This document shows, piece after piece, positions 23,199-35,635 of a stretch of 64,000 bases of DNA. Position 1 is the first letter of the stretch. The number at the start of each line of letters is the position of its first letter. Both the position numbers and the translations under genes were made by a program. The notes under the pieces were generated by a model, which worked only from the letters and a program-made list of their open reading frames with translations, had not been told where the DNA came from and did not search any database. The stretch is from Botryosphaeria dothidea (Eukaryota > Ascomycota > Dothideomycetes > Botryosphaeriales > Botryosphaeriaceae): assembly GCA_011503125.2 (NCBI GenBank), contig WWBZ02000040.1:496001-560000 (forward strand), written 5' to 3'.

Positions 23199-25889
23199 AT
23201 GGCTTCCGTGCAAGTCCAGCGGCCTCCACCGCCTTCTTCCACCAACAGCACCACCACTCCCACCCAGCCGAAACCTCAACGTCAGTCGTCGCTGTCCAGC
23301 TTCCCGCCGTCCCGCTCGCCCTCCACCCTCTCGCGCCCCTCGCGCTCGCCCGCAACCCCTCTGATACCCCGCGACTACAGCCCCTCCGTATCGTCACGCG
23401 TCCTGAAGCCATACTCCTCCCGAATGGGCCGCCCTCTGCGATCGCAATACCCCGCCAATTCGCGAGAGAACCATGTCGAGTACATTCTGGTCGCGAGCTT
23501 CGACATTGACCGGGGGAGTATTATGGAGCACCAGTATCCCGGTCCCATTAGCGGCGACGAGCACATGCTGGCCGACCTGATGCTTCCCGACCAGGCCCAC
23601 GTGCGCAGTCAGGACTGGACCATATTTTTCTTGCACAAGGATACCGAGGCCGAGGAAGAAGCCAAAGAAGAGCGGAGAGAGCGCCGGCGATTCCGCAAAG
23701 AGCGCAACGAGAGGAAGGCGGCAAATGGCGAAGCCGACAGCGAGAACGGTGCCACAGCAGAGGAGGAAATGGAAGAGGATGACGACGATATCGACTCGGA
23801 CGAGTCAGAGAGCAGTGACGAAGAGGGGTTTGAAGGTCCGCCGTTAATATACGTACTCAACCTAGTGAACACAAAACAGGACAACACGGTAAAAAGGTAT
23901 GTTCTGGTCACTCTCGATGTTGCAGACATAGATTAACGAGTAGCAGAGGTGCCGTTTGTAAGGCCATGGCTATATGTACAAGGCATAGCTTCCTCCACAT
24001 ATATAAGGTATCACTTCCCGGTCTGTCTGCACCATTGTTCCGCGCTAACCTACGTACAGCCCTTACTTCTCCTAGCACTTGAGGAGTATTTCCGCGCGCC
24101 GGTACCAGAGACTTTGGCATCACTTTACGACGCTCTCAATTCCATGGACCTGTCTCTTTTACCAAAGTTATCCTTTCTTGAGCGGAACATTCTGCAGGCT
24201 TCCTCGGCACCCGATATGTTCATTGAGAAATTTGAGCAAATGGTAGCTCAAAGGCAGGTCCAGGACATGGACGAATTAACATTAACAAAAACCACTCCTG
24301 GGTCACCAACACGCCAGCCCGTCAATCGGTACACTCTTCCGAGGGATACGCACGAATTCGAGTCCCGTGTCATGTATAACGGGATCCCAGTACCAATCAA
24401 GGTTCCTACAGCGATCCAGCCGGAGACAGTCGGGGATTTCTCTCTTATCAAGCTCATTCAGACTTTCTCAACCCCACACGCAGCATCTCCGCAGCCATTT
24501 ACGCTACATCCGCATCTAACCACCTCCGGAGCTTACACTCATCCTATCATCGTCCTCGTCAACGCACTTTTAACACAAAAGCGGATTGTCTTCCTAGGCC
24601 ACAACCGACCATCCGGTGAAGTCGCAGAGGCTGTTCTTGCAGCTTGTGCATTGGCCTCTGGAGGCCTGTTGAGAGGTTTCACGCGACATGCCTTCCCGTA
24701 TACTGATCTGACCAAGATCGACGACCTAATTAAGGTTCCTGGTTTCATTGCAGGCGTAACTAACCCTGCTTTTGCGCACAAACCGGAGTGGTGGGATGTG
24801 CTGTGCGATTTGCCGACTGGTCGTATGAAGATATCTCATAAGATTGAAGGTGCCGGTATTACTGAAGGTCTCCTCTACTTCCAGCAGCAACAGGCCCACT
24901 TACCTCCAGGGCTTTCAAGCGCACTTTCCCAGGGGTTGAACGCCAATCTCAGCATGAACATGCCAAGCACTAGTGGAAAGGATATTGATCCAACGGGCGA
25001 CACGCAGTTCATGGAATCTCTCCTACAGGCCATCGCCAACCGTTTGGGTGAAGGAGCCATCCGCTCACGCTGGCGGGATTGGGTACAGAAGTTCACTCGG
25101 CTCGCGGCGGCATTTGAGGAGACTGTATATGGAGCATCAGCGCTGCACATTGGAGCCTCGTCCGCGGCCTCGGCTTTATCACCTACCTCTCCAGAAGCTG
25201 AGTTCTCCCCTGTGGACGCCAACATCAAGGGTCACGGATACGTCTGGCCAACTGAAGCCGAAAGATTAAGAGAAATGGGAGCAAACGTGCACCGAGTTGA
25301 GGGTTGGCGCAACACACGCTCCTACTACAGCTACGTCCAAGACCTGGCACGCATGTGGGAACGCCAGCCCATCCGGCACCTGGACCTTTTATGGCTGCAC
25401 GACCGCCTTCGCGCCACACGCGTCACGCATGAGCAAAGTGCGGGAATATACCTCGCCTTTGCCAGGGCCGTCGAAGAAGCTGGCAAGCCCAGGCCAGGAG
25501 AAGCCAACGGCACCGCAAGCACCAACGGCAAGGATGCAGTAATCGCAGACGGCGATCAAGGCAGCCCCATCAGTCCCACCGCAAAGGTCGACATACCAGA
25601 TCGGACGCTCTCGCCCCATACGGCCGCTGCTCAGCGCCAGTACGACACCATCATGCAACTGCTGAGCGTAACTCCCGAATCAAACTCTGGTCTGTTCTAT
25701 CTGTCCCTCGGCTTGTTCCATCCAAGGCAGGACGTACGCCAGGCGGTTGTGAATCTGCTCGAGAAGATCATGGATCATCCGGCAGGAAGGCACTTCTGGG
25801 CGAGCTTAGGACGATTCGCCAAACTAGCATTTTATCGAATCAAGAGGGAAGAGCCCGTAGGCGGAGTGGGGACTCCGGGATTAACATAA
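23199..25889 (+). CDS. Afi1-like DENN/SPA-domain polarity protein
   Basis: Exons 23199-23896, 23947-24007 and 24060-25889 give 862 aa with all phases matching. After a Ser/Pro-rich N-terminus comes the Afi1 N-terminal signature near residue 92 ([20 protein letters not shown], then QYPG). An Arg/Lys then acidic insert, [19 protein letters not shown], lies near residues 154-213. The SPA (stabilization of polarity axis) core is near residues 405-500: [20 protein letters not shown], then GRMKIS. In yeast, Afi1 interacts with the small GTPase Arf3 at the polarised cortex, and SPA belongs to the DENN superfamily of Rab/Arf regulators. A role in polarised growth is therefore likely by homology. The last 150 residues contain [17 protein letters not shown], helical and also typical. 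Confidence 0.9.
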
Positions 25890-28800
25890 AGGCGATCTTT
25901 TTGAAGTCATGGCATTGGGTGGCCTTTTTTCTCTCGTCTTCTTGGATGGTATCGAACTTTTGATGGGACCGGGGAGCCTCTCACAGGGAGTCAGCAACTG
26001 CGAGGGAGGATTCGACGGAACGATGAAATGAAGCGATACCCGATTTTTCTGCCACTTGGATTGGATATAGGTGGGCTCAAATGAAAGGGGAAGCTCCCCG
26101 TCAGTAGGGGAGATTCTTGGACGAGACAACTGTGGCGTCTTCTTTCAAAGCATGCTTTGGGCATCTTTCGAGTACGTACCCTTTTTTTTTATATCTTGGG
26201 CGGGGCTTTCCTCCCATGCATGAAGACCGCTGTACATAGTTTATAGATTGATTTCTGGTGCGTGAGAACCATTGCTTTGGGTTGATTGGTTCTGCTTTCA
26301 CGATTGACTTGATGACCAAGCCCAGCCCCTGCCTGTCAGAGAAAGGCTTGGATCAAGCCTTTCAAATTTTGACTGGACCTTGGACACTGGTTCATCAGGT
26401 AGCATAGCGGCCCGTGTTGGCCTGGTAGCTCTCGGCTCAAAACTAAGGCATCAAAGGCATGGCTTGGAAGTTGGCGAATTGGTAAGAAGGAAAAGGTTGC
26501 TGATTGATAAGCTCGCGTGGTGCAGGTGGTTTTGGTGTTCGTGCTGCAAAACTCCACTTTGTGATGCTGTGGCAATGATATTGACAGCGGCGTAATGGCG
26601 ACGAGTTATACCGAAGGACGACGGATGCTATTGGTGTAGTTTGTGTGAGCAAGCGGGCCAGCGGATGTAACAGCAGTGGCGATGCAAGTGAACAAGGAAT
26701 TTGCCGAGTGTTTTCTTTGAGAGCGTCCAGTCATTTGTTGTCCTGCCTTCAGTAGTTCGACAAGTGCTACCAGAAGATCTACTCGATTGGTGGAAATTCA
26801 GACACATTGTGGCAGGAAGACACGTAATCGGTGCTCTAATGTCAGTTTTCAGTCTTTGAATGAAATTCTTTACCAGAGTCAGTCCAGGCTCATGCAAATA
26901 TCGGCGGCGGGAAGTTTGTCACAGCTATCACCATCATCTCAGTCGTTGTATAGACATACTGATTAAGGCCTGCCATGAATAAATTGCTTCAACGTAATTT
27001 AGTCTGACTGCACGTTTTAGTTATAACAGCCGCTTACCCCAATAGCTTGAATTTCGACAACTCTAATCTCGAAAATAAGCCAACTAGTTACTATATCTGG
27101 TAATGGACTTTATTGGACTCCTCAATGCGGGGCGGCTCATCTTAAGTCAGTCAGCTAAGCTTACAGTCGATGGCGTATGAGAGCGTTCATCGATGGAGCT
27201 GCTCGATCCCCTGCAGCCACATCGCCATCAGCGCGTTGTCGATCCTGCGGAGCCGTGACAAGCTTCTGAGCAGCCTCGAGGCCCCTTCCAATGAAAGCTA
27301 TCTGTGGCGCTGCTGTGGAACACATTCACCCGCAAAGAGTCCTTGTTGGAGGTAGGACGACTACAGTGCAACAATTTTCAGCGATATTATCTTCACCAGT
27401 GACTCACCTGCGCGACCCTCTAAATATGCTTGTCGAATTGTCCGGAGTGCTGGAATATGCTTGATGACATCCCTTCTCGGAATCACTGTACGTGTTCGCC
27501 ACGTCAAGAAACTAGCGCTTACGCTCACCAGAAATCTGGGGGCGGAGAAGCTTATTGACACATTCTTGCTGTAGCTTACCGAGGATATGGAACTCTCTCG
27601 TGCGTTGTCCAAGGAACTCTCCTACTGCTTTTCTTATTGCATAGGACCTGTGATTTACCTCCAATCGCTCAAGTCCGCACGTTCGCATTACAGCTGAATG
27701 CAAGTTGAAATCAATTGTCTGGATCGAGGCGGTCCGATATGGCCAGGATGATGAGAGATGTTTGGAAGCTTATCAAATGGGTGTCGTCAGCGTTTCGAAC
27801 AGCTGTGTCCCAACCACACCAAAGAAAGCAGTCTAACGAATCCAGGCCCGAAGATGATGAATATGAACTGACGTAGACACGAAGAAAACCTTGAAGACGT
27901 TACAGCCTTGCTGTAGGGCTGCGATGTCGGGAAGACAATACTGTGACGTCAGAACGGGGCCGACACGACTCAGCCAGGTCGTGGGAGAAACAATCCGCAT
28001 CGTTGTGGAAACCTGCGGTATTTTCTGTGCGTTGCGGAAGAGAAATGCCCGAATTCTGCGACGCTCTCTGCAGGACAAATGCCCGAAACGATGAATTACT
28101 GAAGACAGGACATGCTGAGGAATTCAACGGAAGAGCCAGTGTTCTGGACCATTTAGTGGCCCTGCCATTTCTGACGGCACAAGGGTGTTCCCCAGGCATC
28201 CCGAGCATCTGCCTGCGTTCAGCCCGGCGCGCTGGGTTTCACGATTGCAAAGTGCATTTTGCAGGCTGTCCGAAAGTTCCGTCAGCGCCATGACATGCGT
28301 TGGCTCACGGCAGAGCCTTGCTTCCTGGAACCTGGTTGTTAGCGAAAAATAGTGATGGCGTAATATGATGGTCCGCGCTCCGCGGTCAACACATCTGCGG
28401 GCGACGCGACAGCCGTGCGATAGATGGCAGGAAAAAGACACAATGGAGGCTTCGGCTGGGCTTATTGTCGCATACCCGGTTGGGTGAGATGAGCGAGATA
28501 CTGGTATTCGGGTGGCACGAGCTGGCCGGATGCCAAATACGCCTCGCGGGCACAGCAGGACGCGCAGAGGCGGACGCAACGTGACGGACCTCGTGGAGAG
28601 GCGGCGGCACGTACGACAGATGAGTCGGACGCCGACGTTGCTGAGTGCGACGGGGGTCGCGGGGGGCCAAGTGACACTGATGCAATCCACAGCGTGAGAT
28701 ACGGGTGGTGATAAGGGACTGGCGATGGTGTCGCACTGAGACTGTCGTGGGCGCACGGTAGAAGTTTCTGGGAATGGCGAGCTCTAAGATCAGGCATGCG

Positions 28801-29961
28801 CTAGGCCAGCGAGGGGATCAGAGGCATCATGTGCGGGCGCGGAGACTGATTCTTGAACAGACCGCCATGCTCGCTGCCAAAACGAGCGGGTGCAATGTGA
28901 CCACGGCTCTCCACACCGGCAGCGCATGACAAGGGCCGCTAACGTCTGCCAGCAACGCAACAATGCAGGGCGCGAAAAGACGGCGCGCTGGGCGTTACCC
29001 ACCTGGCCGGCAGGTCTCGCGCAGGTCTGGCGCTCGCTGCAGAAGACTCGAGCGTTACCACCGCGGCGGCGGTAACGTGACGGGATGCGACAGGGCAGCA
29101 CCCCGGCGGTCAGGACGCAGAACGACTCGCCAGCCGGCAGCGATCATCGCAGAATGACCTCAGGTGAGATCTGCCGCGGAAGCGCCCGCCGCAACAGCGC
29201 AAACAGTGGGACCCGTTTCGTTTCTGCTTGACTCGGTGACGCAGCGCGCAGGAGTGATGAAGTTGCAGGCATGGACTGGGCGTGGCAGAGCGTGGTCTGG
29301 GGGCGAGGGCGACGACGATGGGGCCAGGTCAGTGCCGGCGTGCAAGCGGTGCGTGGCATGGCGGGAGGAGAAAACGGGCTTGGGCGCGGCTCGTCGCCTT
29401 GGCCGATCTGCGGTGAACGCCGGCGTGGGAGAGGGGTTTGGCGGCCCTTGAGGCGGATTTGGAAGGGCTGCGGGCGCGGCGCTGGCAGCCCATTCGCGCA
29501 GCAATTGCTGGTGGCTCACGCGCAGGCCTGTGGTGTGATGGCCGCACCAGTTCCCCGCGCTCATGGCCGGCCTGCATGGCTCCCCCCTGCCGCGTCCTGC
29601 AGCTCATGCCCAGATATCAAGCCCACACCCGCCCGTGCAAAAGACGCCCCATTGCCCATTGACGCCTGTCTCTTTGTCCAGGCCATTCCCGTCCAAAGCC
29701 ACACGCGACCGAGAACAGGGCCAGCGAGCCAGCTGAGACACGCCGCCGCGCGCACCAACCAGCTCAGCTAAAACCACGGCCAGTCCGCGCCGAGCTAACA
29801 CCAGAGCCACGACCACAGTCCAGACACTGCGACCCAGCGCATCCAGTCCTCAAATTCTCACCCGCCTGGCCGACATGTTGGCCGTTCGCGCATCCTAGAC
29901 CCTCAAAACCCCGTTGCGCGCCGCATTCGTCGTCGGCCCTCCATCCCAACACTCGTCTACC
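25890..29961. other. Interval of 4.1 kb with at most one small gene
   Basis: Apart from the possible minus-strand gene at 27326-27688, listed separately, no coding region is convincing. The part from 26900 to 27150 is AT-rich. From about 28100 to 29950 GC rises and dense overlapping ORFs appear on both strands, as seen before other genes here. That part probably contains the promoter and long 5' leader of the PH-domain gene starting at 29962. Confidence 0.45.
27326..27688 (-). CDS. Possible small three-exon gene, 90 aa, unknown
   Basis: Exons 27688-27529, 27485-27408 and 27360-27326 join with correct phase at both junctions. The introns are 43 and 47 nt, with good ends (gtgagc...tacag and gtgagt...tgtag). 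The product would begin MRTCGLERLEVNHRSYAIRK, continue with two basic helical stretches (EFLGQRTREFHILGKLQQEC and DVIKHIPALRTIRQAYLEG), and end VVLPPTRTLCG. I do not recognise a family. The coherent splicing is the main support; chance remains possible for so short a frame. Confidence 0.3.
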
Positions 29962-31692
29962 ATGAGCGCATCCGCCCTGGGCGCTGCGCTCTTCCGCCAG
30001 CATACCGCCATGATGCAGTGCGCCATGCCCCAGTACCCGCCCCAACAGCAGCGTGCTGCCCCCGCAAACGACTCTGCAAACAGCAACTCTTCCGCAGCAG
30101 CAGCAGCAGCAGCACCATCACCACCACCACCACCCCCGGCCACCACAACCACCATCTCCTCCTCCGTTCCCAGCTGCTACGGCTACCACAACACTTTCCA
30201 CACCCATTCGCAGCCCGCCGACCCAGCTGCGCAACCGCCTGCATACACACCGCGTAACCCCGACAACATCCCTGCCAGGGACGCCTTGCCAAGCTACTCG
30301 TGTTCGGTGTTATTCGAGGGGCCGCTAGGTTTCAAGACCGAGTACATCAACATCTTCGAAAAGCCATGCCCGAGAGACCGCCAGTGGCAAGACGTCTATG
30401 TCATCCTTCGCGGCACCCAGCTGAACATTCACCGCCTCAAGACCAGCTTGTTTTCGAAATCTAAGAAACCGTCTCCTGGCAGGCTGATCCACACATACTC
30501 CCTGCAACACGCCGAACTCGGCCTCGCCTTGGATTTCAAGAAGACCGATCTCGTTCCAAAGTCGCCATTGGCAAAGCTTGTCCCGCTCAACGCTCGTCAT
30601 GCCGTCTACCAGACTGATCCGCATCTGTTCTGGCCCATCAGAGAGCACGTGATGCGCTTGCGCCTGGAAACGGACCAGTTCCTGCTCTGTGCTGCCGAGC
30701 AGGAGGGGCTGCTGGATTGGATCGAGAATCTCTGTGCTTCTGTCGACATCAGCCCGCCCTTGGAGGACCGCAGCGAGCCTCGCTACCGCAGTCTTCCCAG
30801 ACGAGGCCGCAGGCAGAGGCAACTTGACGGCAGGCCTACCCGTCAGGACACGATTGATTTGAACGCCAGAAGACTTCTCGCTGAGCAGGAACGCATCATC
30901 AGGACCCTGTATCCTAACCTTGCCCGCAACTCCGAGGACGAGCAGCCCGAGCAGCCAGTGAATACAGGCGGAGCCGATGCTGATGCCGATGATCTCGATG
31001 CCGCAGACATGCTCTTCCCCGGCCGACCATCGTCTCCACGGCCCGGAAACCTCTCCAATAGCAGCACTCAGAACATGGATGACGCCATCGAGCGCACTGC
31101 GATCCGCCGTACTTCGGTGGATTCTCATTTTGAGCAGCACATCGAGGCCTCGGACAAGTATCCGTTTGGCGAGCATCCCCAACCATCGGCCTCATCCATC
31201 ATGCGCTATCGCCGTCGTTGCGCCCCGGTTCTCCTGGCTTCTTCGCCCCGTGCCAGCGACGTGATGTATTGCGATGGCATTCGACTCCGCATCAACGCGA
31301 GAAAGCAGATGGTCACTGAGTTCACTGAGTCGCCCCCGCATTACAGCGCCCATCGCTTTACCCAGGGAGACCGCGATGCTTGTCTCCGCATGACCACGCG
31401 ACCGGATGTCCGTCGTGAAGCGTCCGATGCTAGCGTCGCTATGTCATTCCATCGGGACGCCGATGCTGACCTCACCCCGGTCGCTAGTCGCAGCACCCAG
31501 CCGCGGACAGATATTGACATCGAGTCGCACCAAGCTGACCAACAGTCCCATGAAAGCGAGCCGCCTAGCCCCACAACGGCTCAGCTCAGCAAGGTCGAAA
31601 CCGAAGGCGAGCGCAACGAGCGCCGCCTGCTTGACCGTGTCAAGGCCCCGCTCTCGGGTGTTGCCGAGGCATTCGGTGGACTCGTCGTCTAG
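29962..31692 (+). CDS. PH-domain protein with disordered flanks
   Basis: A single exon gives 576 aa. The ATG at 29962 is used because the longer frame upstream begins with a non-ATG codon. Residues 1-110 contain poly-Ala and poly-Pro runs encoded by a GCA/CCA repeat near 30094-30150. A pleckstrin-homology-like domain lies near residues 113-250: it opens SCSVLFEGPLGFKTEYINIF, has WQDVYVILRGTQLNIHR and LRLETDQFLLCAAEQEG, and ends in the expected Trp-containing helix LLDWIENLCAS. The rest is polar, with NARRLLAEQERIIRTLYPN as the only other ordered-looking helix. PH domains of this type bind phosphoinositides or proteins at membranes. Ligand and role are unknown. Confidence 0.85.
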   Translation: MSASALGAALFRQHTAMMQCAMPQYPPQQQRAAPANDSANSNSSAAAAAAAPSPPPPPPATTTTISSSVPSCYGYHNTFHTHSQPADPAAQPPAYTPRNPDNIPARDALPSYSCSVLFEGPLGFKTEYINIFEKPCPRDRQWQDVYVILRGTQLNIHRLKTSLFSKSKKPSPGRLIHTYSLQHAELGLALDFKKTDLVPKSPLAKLVPLNARHAVYQTDPHLFWPIREHVMRLRLETDQFLLCAAEQEGLLDWIENLCASVDISPPLEDRSEPRYRSLPRRGRRQRQLDGRPTRQDTIDLNARRLLAEQERIIRTLYPNLARNSEDEQPEQPVNTGGADADADDLDAADMLFPGRPSSPRPGNLSNSSTQNMDDAIERTAIRRTSVDSHFEQHIEASDKYPFGEHPQPSASSIMRYRRRCAPVLLASSPRASDVMYCDGIRLRINARKQMVTEFTESPPHYSAHRFTQGDRDACLRMTTRPDVRREASDASVAMSFHRDADADLTPVASRSTQPRTDIDIESHQADQQSHESEPPSPTTAQLSKVETEGERNERRLLDRVKAPLSGVAEAFGGLVV

Positions 31693-34600
31693 GCAGATCG
31701 TGTGCCGCACTCGCCACACGCCACCAACTGACGCACCGTGTCAAATTTTCACCCGTTCATCCTCTCATTTGTATCCTACCTTGACTTTTTTTTGGCCGAG
31801 CAATCTAGCGAACAGCATCAAAACACAAAGCAGCTTTCATCCTCGGACCCAAACGCGGGACTACACATACTGCGGGATGGGACGAAGACAGCAAGCGAAC
31901 GATTAGAGACCAATAACGATCAACGAATCTCCTCAGACACGTACAGAGGCATCGAACAGCCGCGCAGCAGTGCTTGCGGCGAGCTGGAAATGGCGTCGGC
32001 GGTTGATCAGTTCATTTTGCACAACAGGCGACCCGGAGATTTTGCGCCAGGTTTGCCGAAAGGCGTTGGAAGATACCCCATCATCGTTTGAATGGCACAA
32101 ATAGTTGTGCTCACTGTCTTTCCCTAGACACATTTTCCTTCATTACTTTCCTTGGTCATATTTCCTCTGCTTTCTCCTATTTGACTACCTCTCATTCTGT
32201 GTGTATATTGAAGACTTTTGGATTGGAAAAATCGGATTGGCTAGGATTTCCATTGGACACGAAGATACCCCGCGACAGATCGGTTTGCAGAAGAGGATAA
32301 TGAAGTGACTGCATGAAATTGGGGCAGCGGCATGTAGCTAGCTAGCAGCGGCGAACCCAGCGCATACGAGAAGCTAAAGCTGTCATTTCCGAGGCAATTT
32401 ATCACATTCTTCTTGCTCTCAACAATATCTCATCATATCTTAGTCTGTGAAACCTTATGCTGAATCTTTTTTTGCTTTTGTCTTACATGCAGGTCTTGGT
32501 TTTTACCCCTATCACACCGTCCCTAATCTGAGACCATTGATGATCGTGCCTGCATATGCGTGTAAGCAGCGTGACACGCCTCCCACTAATGCAATTGGAA
32601 CCTATCAGCATTTCTTCGACGATTGCTTCTCGAAGGCCTCTGTCAATGGCTCCTCTCGGACGATCACGTTAGTCGTCAGCACAACTCCGTCAGCGCGAAC
32701 TAGTAAACCCTCCTTCGGTACCATACAAAGTATGCAAAATACACTAGGCTAGCCACCCGCCCAGTGGTGCTGACGAGGATGATGTTGATGGCTTCCAGCC
32801 TAGTGGGTGAGAGGTATGTTTTAGAGTGATTTTTTTTCCATGTGGCAGCAGCCATGCTTCGTCGATGAGACTGTCTCATACCCTTGTGTCGTCAAAACGC
32901 TCTATGGGCCGACCCTGCGAATCCAGACTGCCGGTTCCCGATCTGGAACAACCAGATCGATCGGCCCGAGTCGGAGAGCTAAAACAAGTAACTCTACAAA
33001 CGAAAATCCCGTTCCCCGACGATCCTAGTGCCGGGGGTTGCGTGGGCGGGGGTTCCTGTGAGTTCCAAGGTAATCGGGGTGCGTCCGTTAATCAAATAAA
33101 ATCCACGGTAAACTCAACGCGTCTAAAAAAGATCGCAGGAAGGATTCCCGACCCGTCGGTCCCGCCTGCATAGTCATTCCTGTCCGATTACTACGGTCTA
33201 GACTCTTTGGTTCTATTGTCGGTTGGTGAATTCCGGATGGCGCCTCTTACCCGATTAGGGAAGTGGGAGCGGTTCGGTCCCTCGGTTGGTTGGTAGAGAC
33301 GGCTGAAGCTGATCGTTGCCTCTTCGGGGGGCCGTGTTCAAACGCTCGCTGGCGTTTTTCTGGATCATCTTGCTCTTACCGCCAGAGCCTGGAAGAGCTG
33401 AGACTAGAATGAAGGTAGTGCTCAGTCGGACTGTGGCATCACCTGCGTGTAAGGCTGGGCATTAGGAAGTGCCGGAGATCGGTCCGGTCATCCCGAGCAA
33501 CAGTTCACGTGCTGCGCGCATCATTTAGTGGAATTCCACGTAACAATACGACATTAGAGGAATTTGAGGGGATTTTGAAAAGGTTCTGCAATGGCGTCGG
33601 TCCCAAGGTACAGCGATAGACCCGGCACATAGACATCAGAAGTTGACCCACTCATCTCGAAGGTAGTGTCGTCTGTCCTCGTGAATAACAACAGTCCGCA
33701 TTAAGGCTTTAAATCCATACGCATCAGGGGAGATTGATGAGCTTCCGCAATACTTCTGCAACGGACTTGGTAGCCTGTAACTTCATTGTTTGCGTTGTGT
33801 AGGAGAAAAGATCAGGCATCATTGCTGTATTCAGCACAACACGATAGAGGACTCCATGATTGCAATCTGTGAATAGGTATAATATAACTGCGATAAATAC
33901 GCCAGCCAACAGGTGGCCACCTGTCTGATACCACAGACATGCAAAAAGAAGCATGAAGATAAGCGTACAAAATATACCGGTTTGCTTATATTCCAATCGA
34001 GTAGATTCCAATACGTCTTTCCAGGTTCAGTTTATCAAGCCGTCCAAGGAAATGCTGCGGATAATGCTGCGAGTCAATACAAATCGCATTCAGAGAGACA
34101 CGTCATAGCTGAAGAAGGAATCCTGGACTTCTAACGTCAGCCTCTCTTCTGTTGGTGTATGTCATACCGAGTGCTCCTTATCAATCTGCATGTTCATTCG
34201 ATCTTACCAATATTGGCCTTCTCAAAACCAGCTCGTTCAAAATCCACAATCAACCGCCCTGCGTTTGGCCCACTATTATTCCATAAGAAACCTTACTCAT
34301 CAGGCAAAGGATGAGGCCGCCAAGTTCTGCAACGCCAATCGCACCGGTACGGACGCGCGTCGAACGGGCAATCCACCAAACAACAAATTTACCGACCGCT
34401 TGGCGCTGTGGAAAAAGCCGAATTCGATAATCTTGATAGAAGATCGTATGCATGTTTGCGTGTGCGATGACTGCGGAACGCGAATCGTCTTCACTATCTC
34501 CACTAATTGTAGTGACGTAGAAGGGGGGTAGAAGGCTTGAACTGTCTCACTCGATGCTTAGCAGCTTCATGTTGTTCTTGTGGGATTCTCTTCGGCCGAA

Positions 34601-35635
34601 TAGTCGAGAAGGAAGTCCCTTTGCTGGATTGCGCTGTGGTAAGTCATTGTCCGATCCAGGTGACAAGATGCTAAGGCATTAATATCGATCGTCGTAATCA
34701 GAAGCAAGAAAGGGATCGGAAAACTCAACAAAGCCCCAGGGATAAAAATATGAGAATACGAAGATGATGGACTATGAAGTTCGAGAGGGGTGGTTAGTAC
34801 TGTAGGCACGATGTGGAGTGATATTTGAGAGCGGAAAGTCGAGGTGAAGCGAATGGCGTGTAGGCCGCCTCCATCCGCTGAACTCCGATTCGCAGATACC
34901 GCAGAAGTAGACCGGGTCTCCACAACAAAACTGCGAGGGCATGATTCCAATACACGGAAAAAGCAGGCGGAGGTGAAGCAAGAAAGACCAGGATGTCAAA
35001 AGAAACTTGATAGGAGGTTACTATTGCTGTGCTATACATGCCAGATGCTGCTGCTACGTGGAAGTTTCCCCCACGAGACGGAAAAGGAAATGAAATCTAT
35101 TGGCCCGACAAGGACCTGCTGGGGGGGATATCATTCAGAATTTTGACGTGATTCTTCCTTTTCATCACCATGGTTGAGACTGGTGAGTAATTAAGCCCAC
35201 CGGCAAGGAATCGCTCAGCAATCCAGTAGTAGTAAAGTGAATCCCAAAAAATGGGTATGAAACAAAATGCGCTGAGGTATAAGACAACTGAAAGACCACA
35301 CAAGGAAAGGAAGAGCTGTGGTGGGTACGGTGCGAGATGAAGATCGGATTGGCCAAAGAAAAAGATGAACAGGAGAGAAAAACTGTTGAACGCAGACACG
35401 AATTGGAAAACTCCAAATGGGTGCCCAGGCCCACCCAATACTTCTGCCTAAACCAGCATCTTTAGATGTGAGAAACCGAGCTCCCAATGTGCCGTCGAGC
35501 AAACGCCAAAGCCAGAACCGAAACCGTAGATGCACACGCGGGACGCCGTAATGCTATGCAATGCCGAATGGATACGCCGGACACCACATTAATCCATCGA
35601 GAACTCCTTACCCTTCAAGACATATCAATGTACCT
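31693..35635. other. Interval of 3.9 kb without a confident gene
   Basis: This lies between the stop of the PH-domain gene and the stop of a minus-strand gene, so it contains two 3' flanks. It is AT-rich. ORFs rich in Phe, Leu and Tyr on the minus strand (33724-34011, 34567-35438) look like membrane segments, but such residues arise by chance from A-rich complementary strands. I could not join them into one consistent gene. No tRNA or repeat was seen. Confidence 0.4.

Noticed and set aside
28124..29816. Numerous 60-210 aa ORFs on both strands before the PH-domain gene
   Set aside because: All overlap, are Arg/Pro/Ala-rich and have no motif; consistent with a GC-rich leader.
33724..35438. Hydrophobic minus-strand ORFs resembling membrane-protein exons
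   Set aside because: A-rich plus-strand DNA gives Phe/Leu/Tyr runs by chance when read in reverse; I could not join the pieces with phase-compatible introns.
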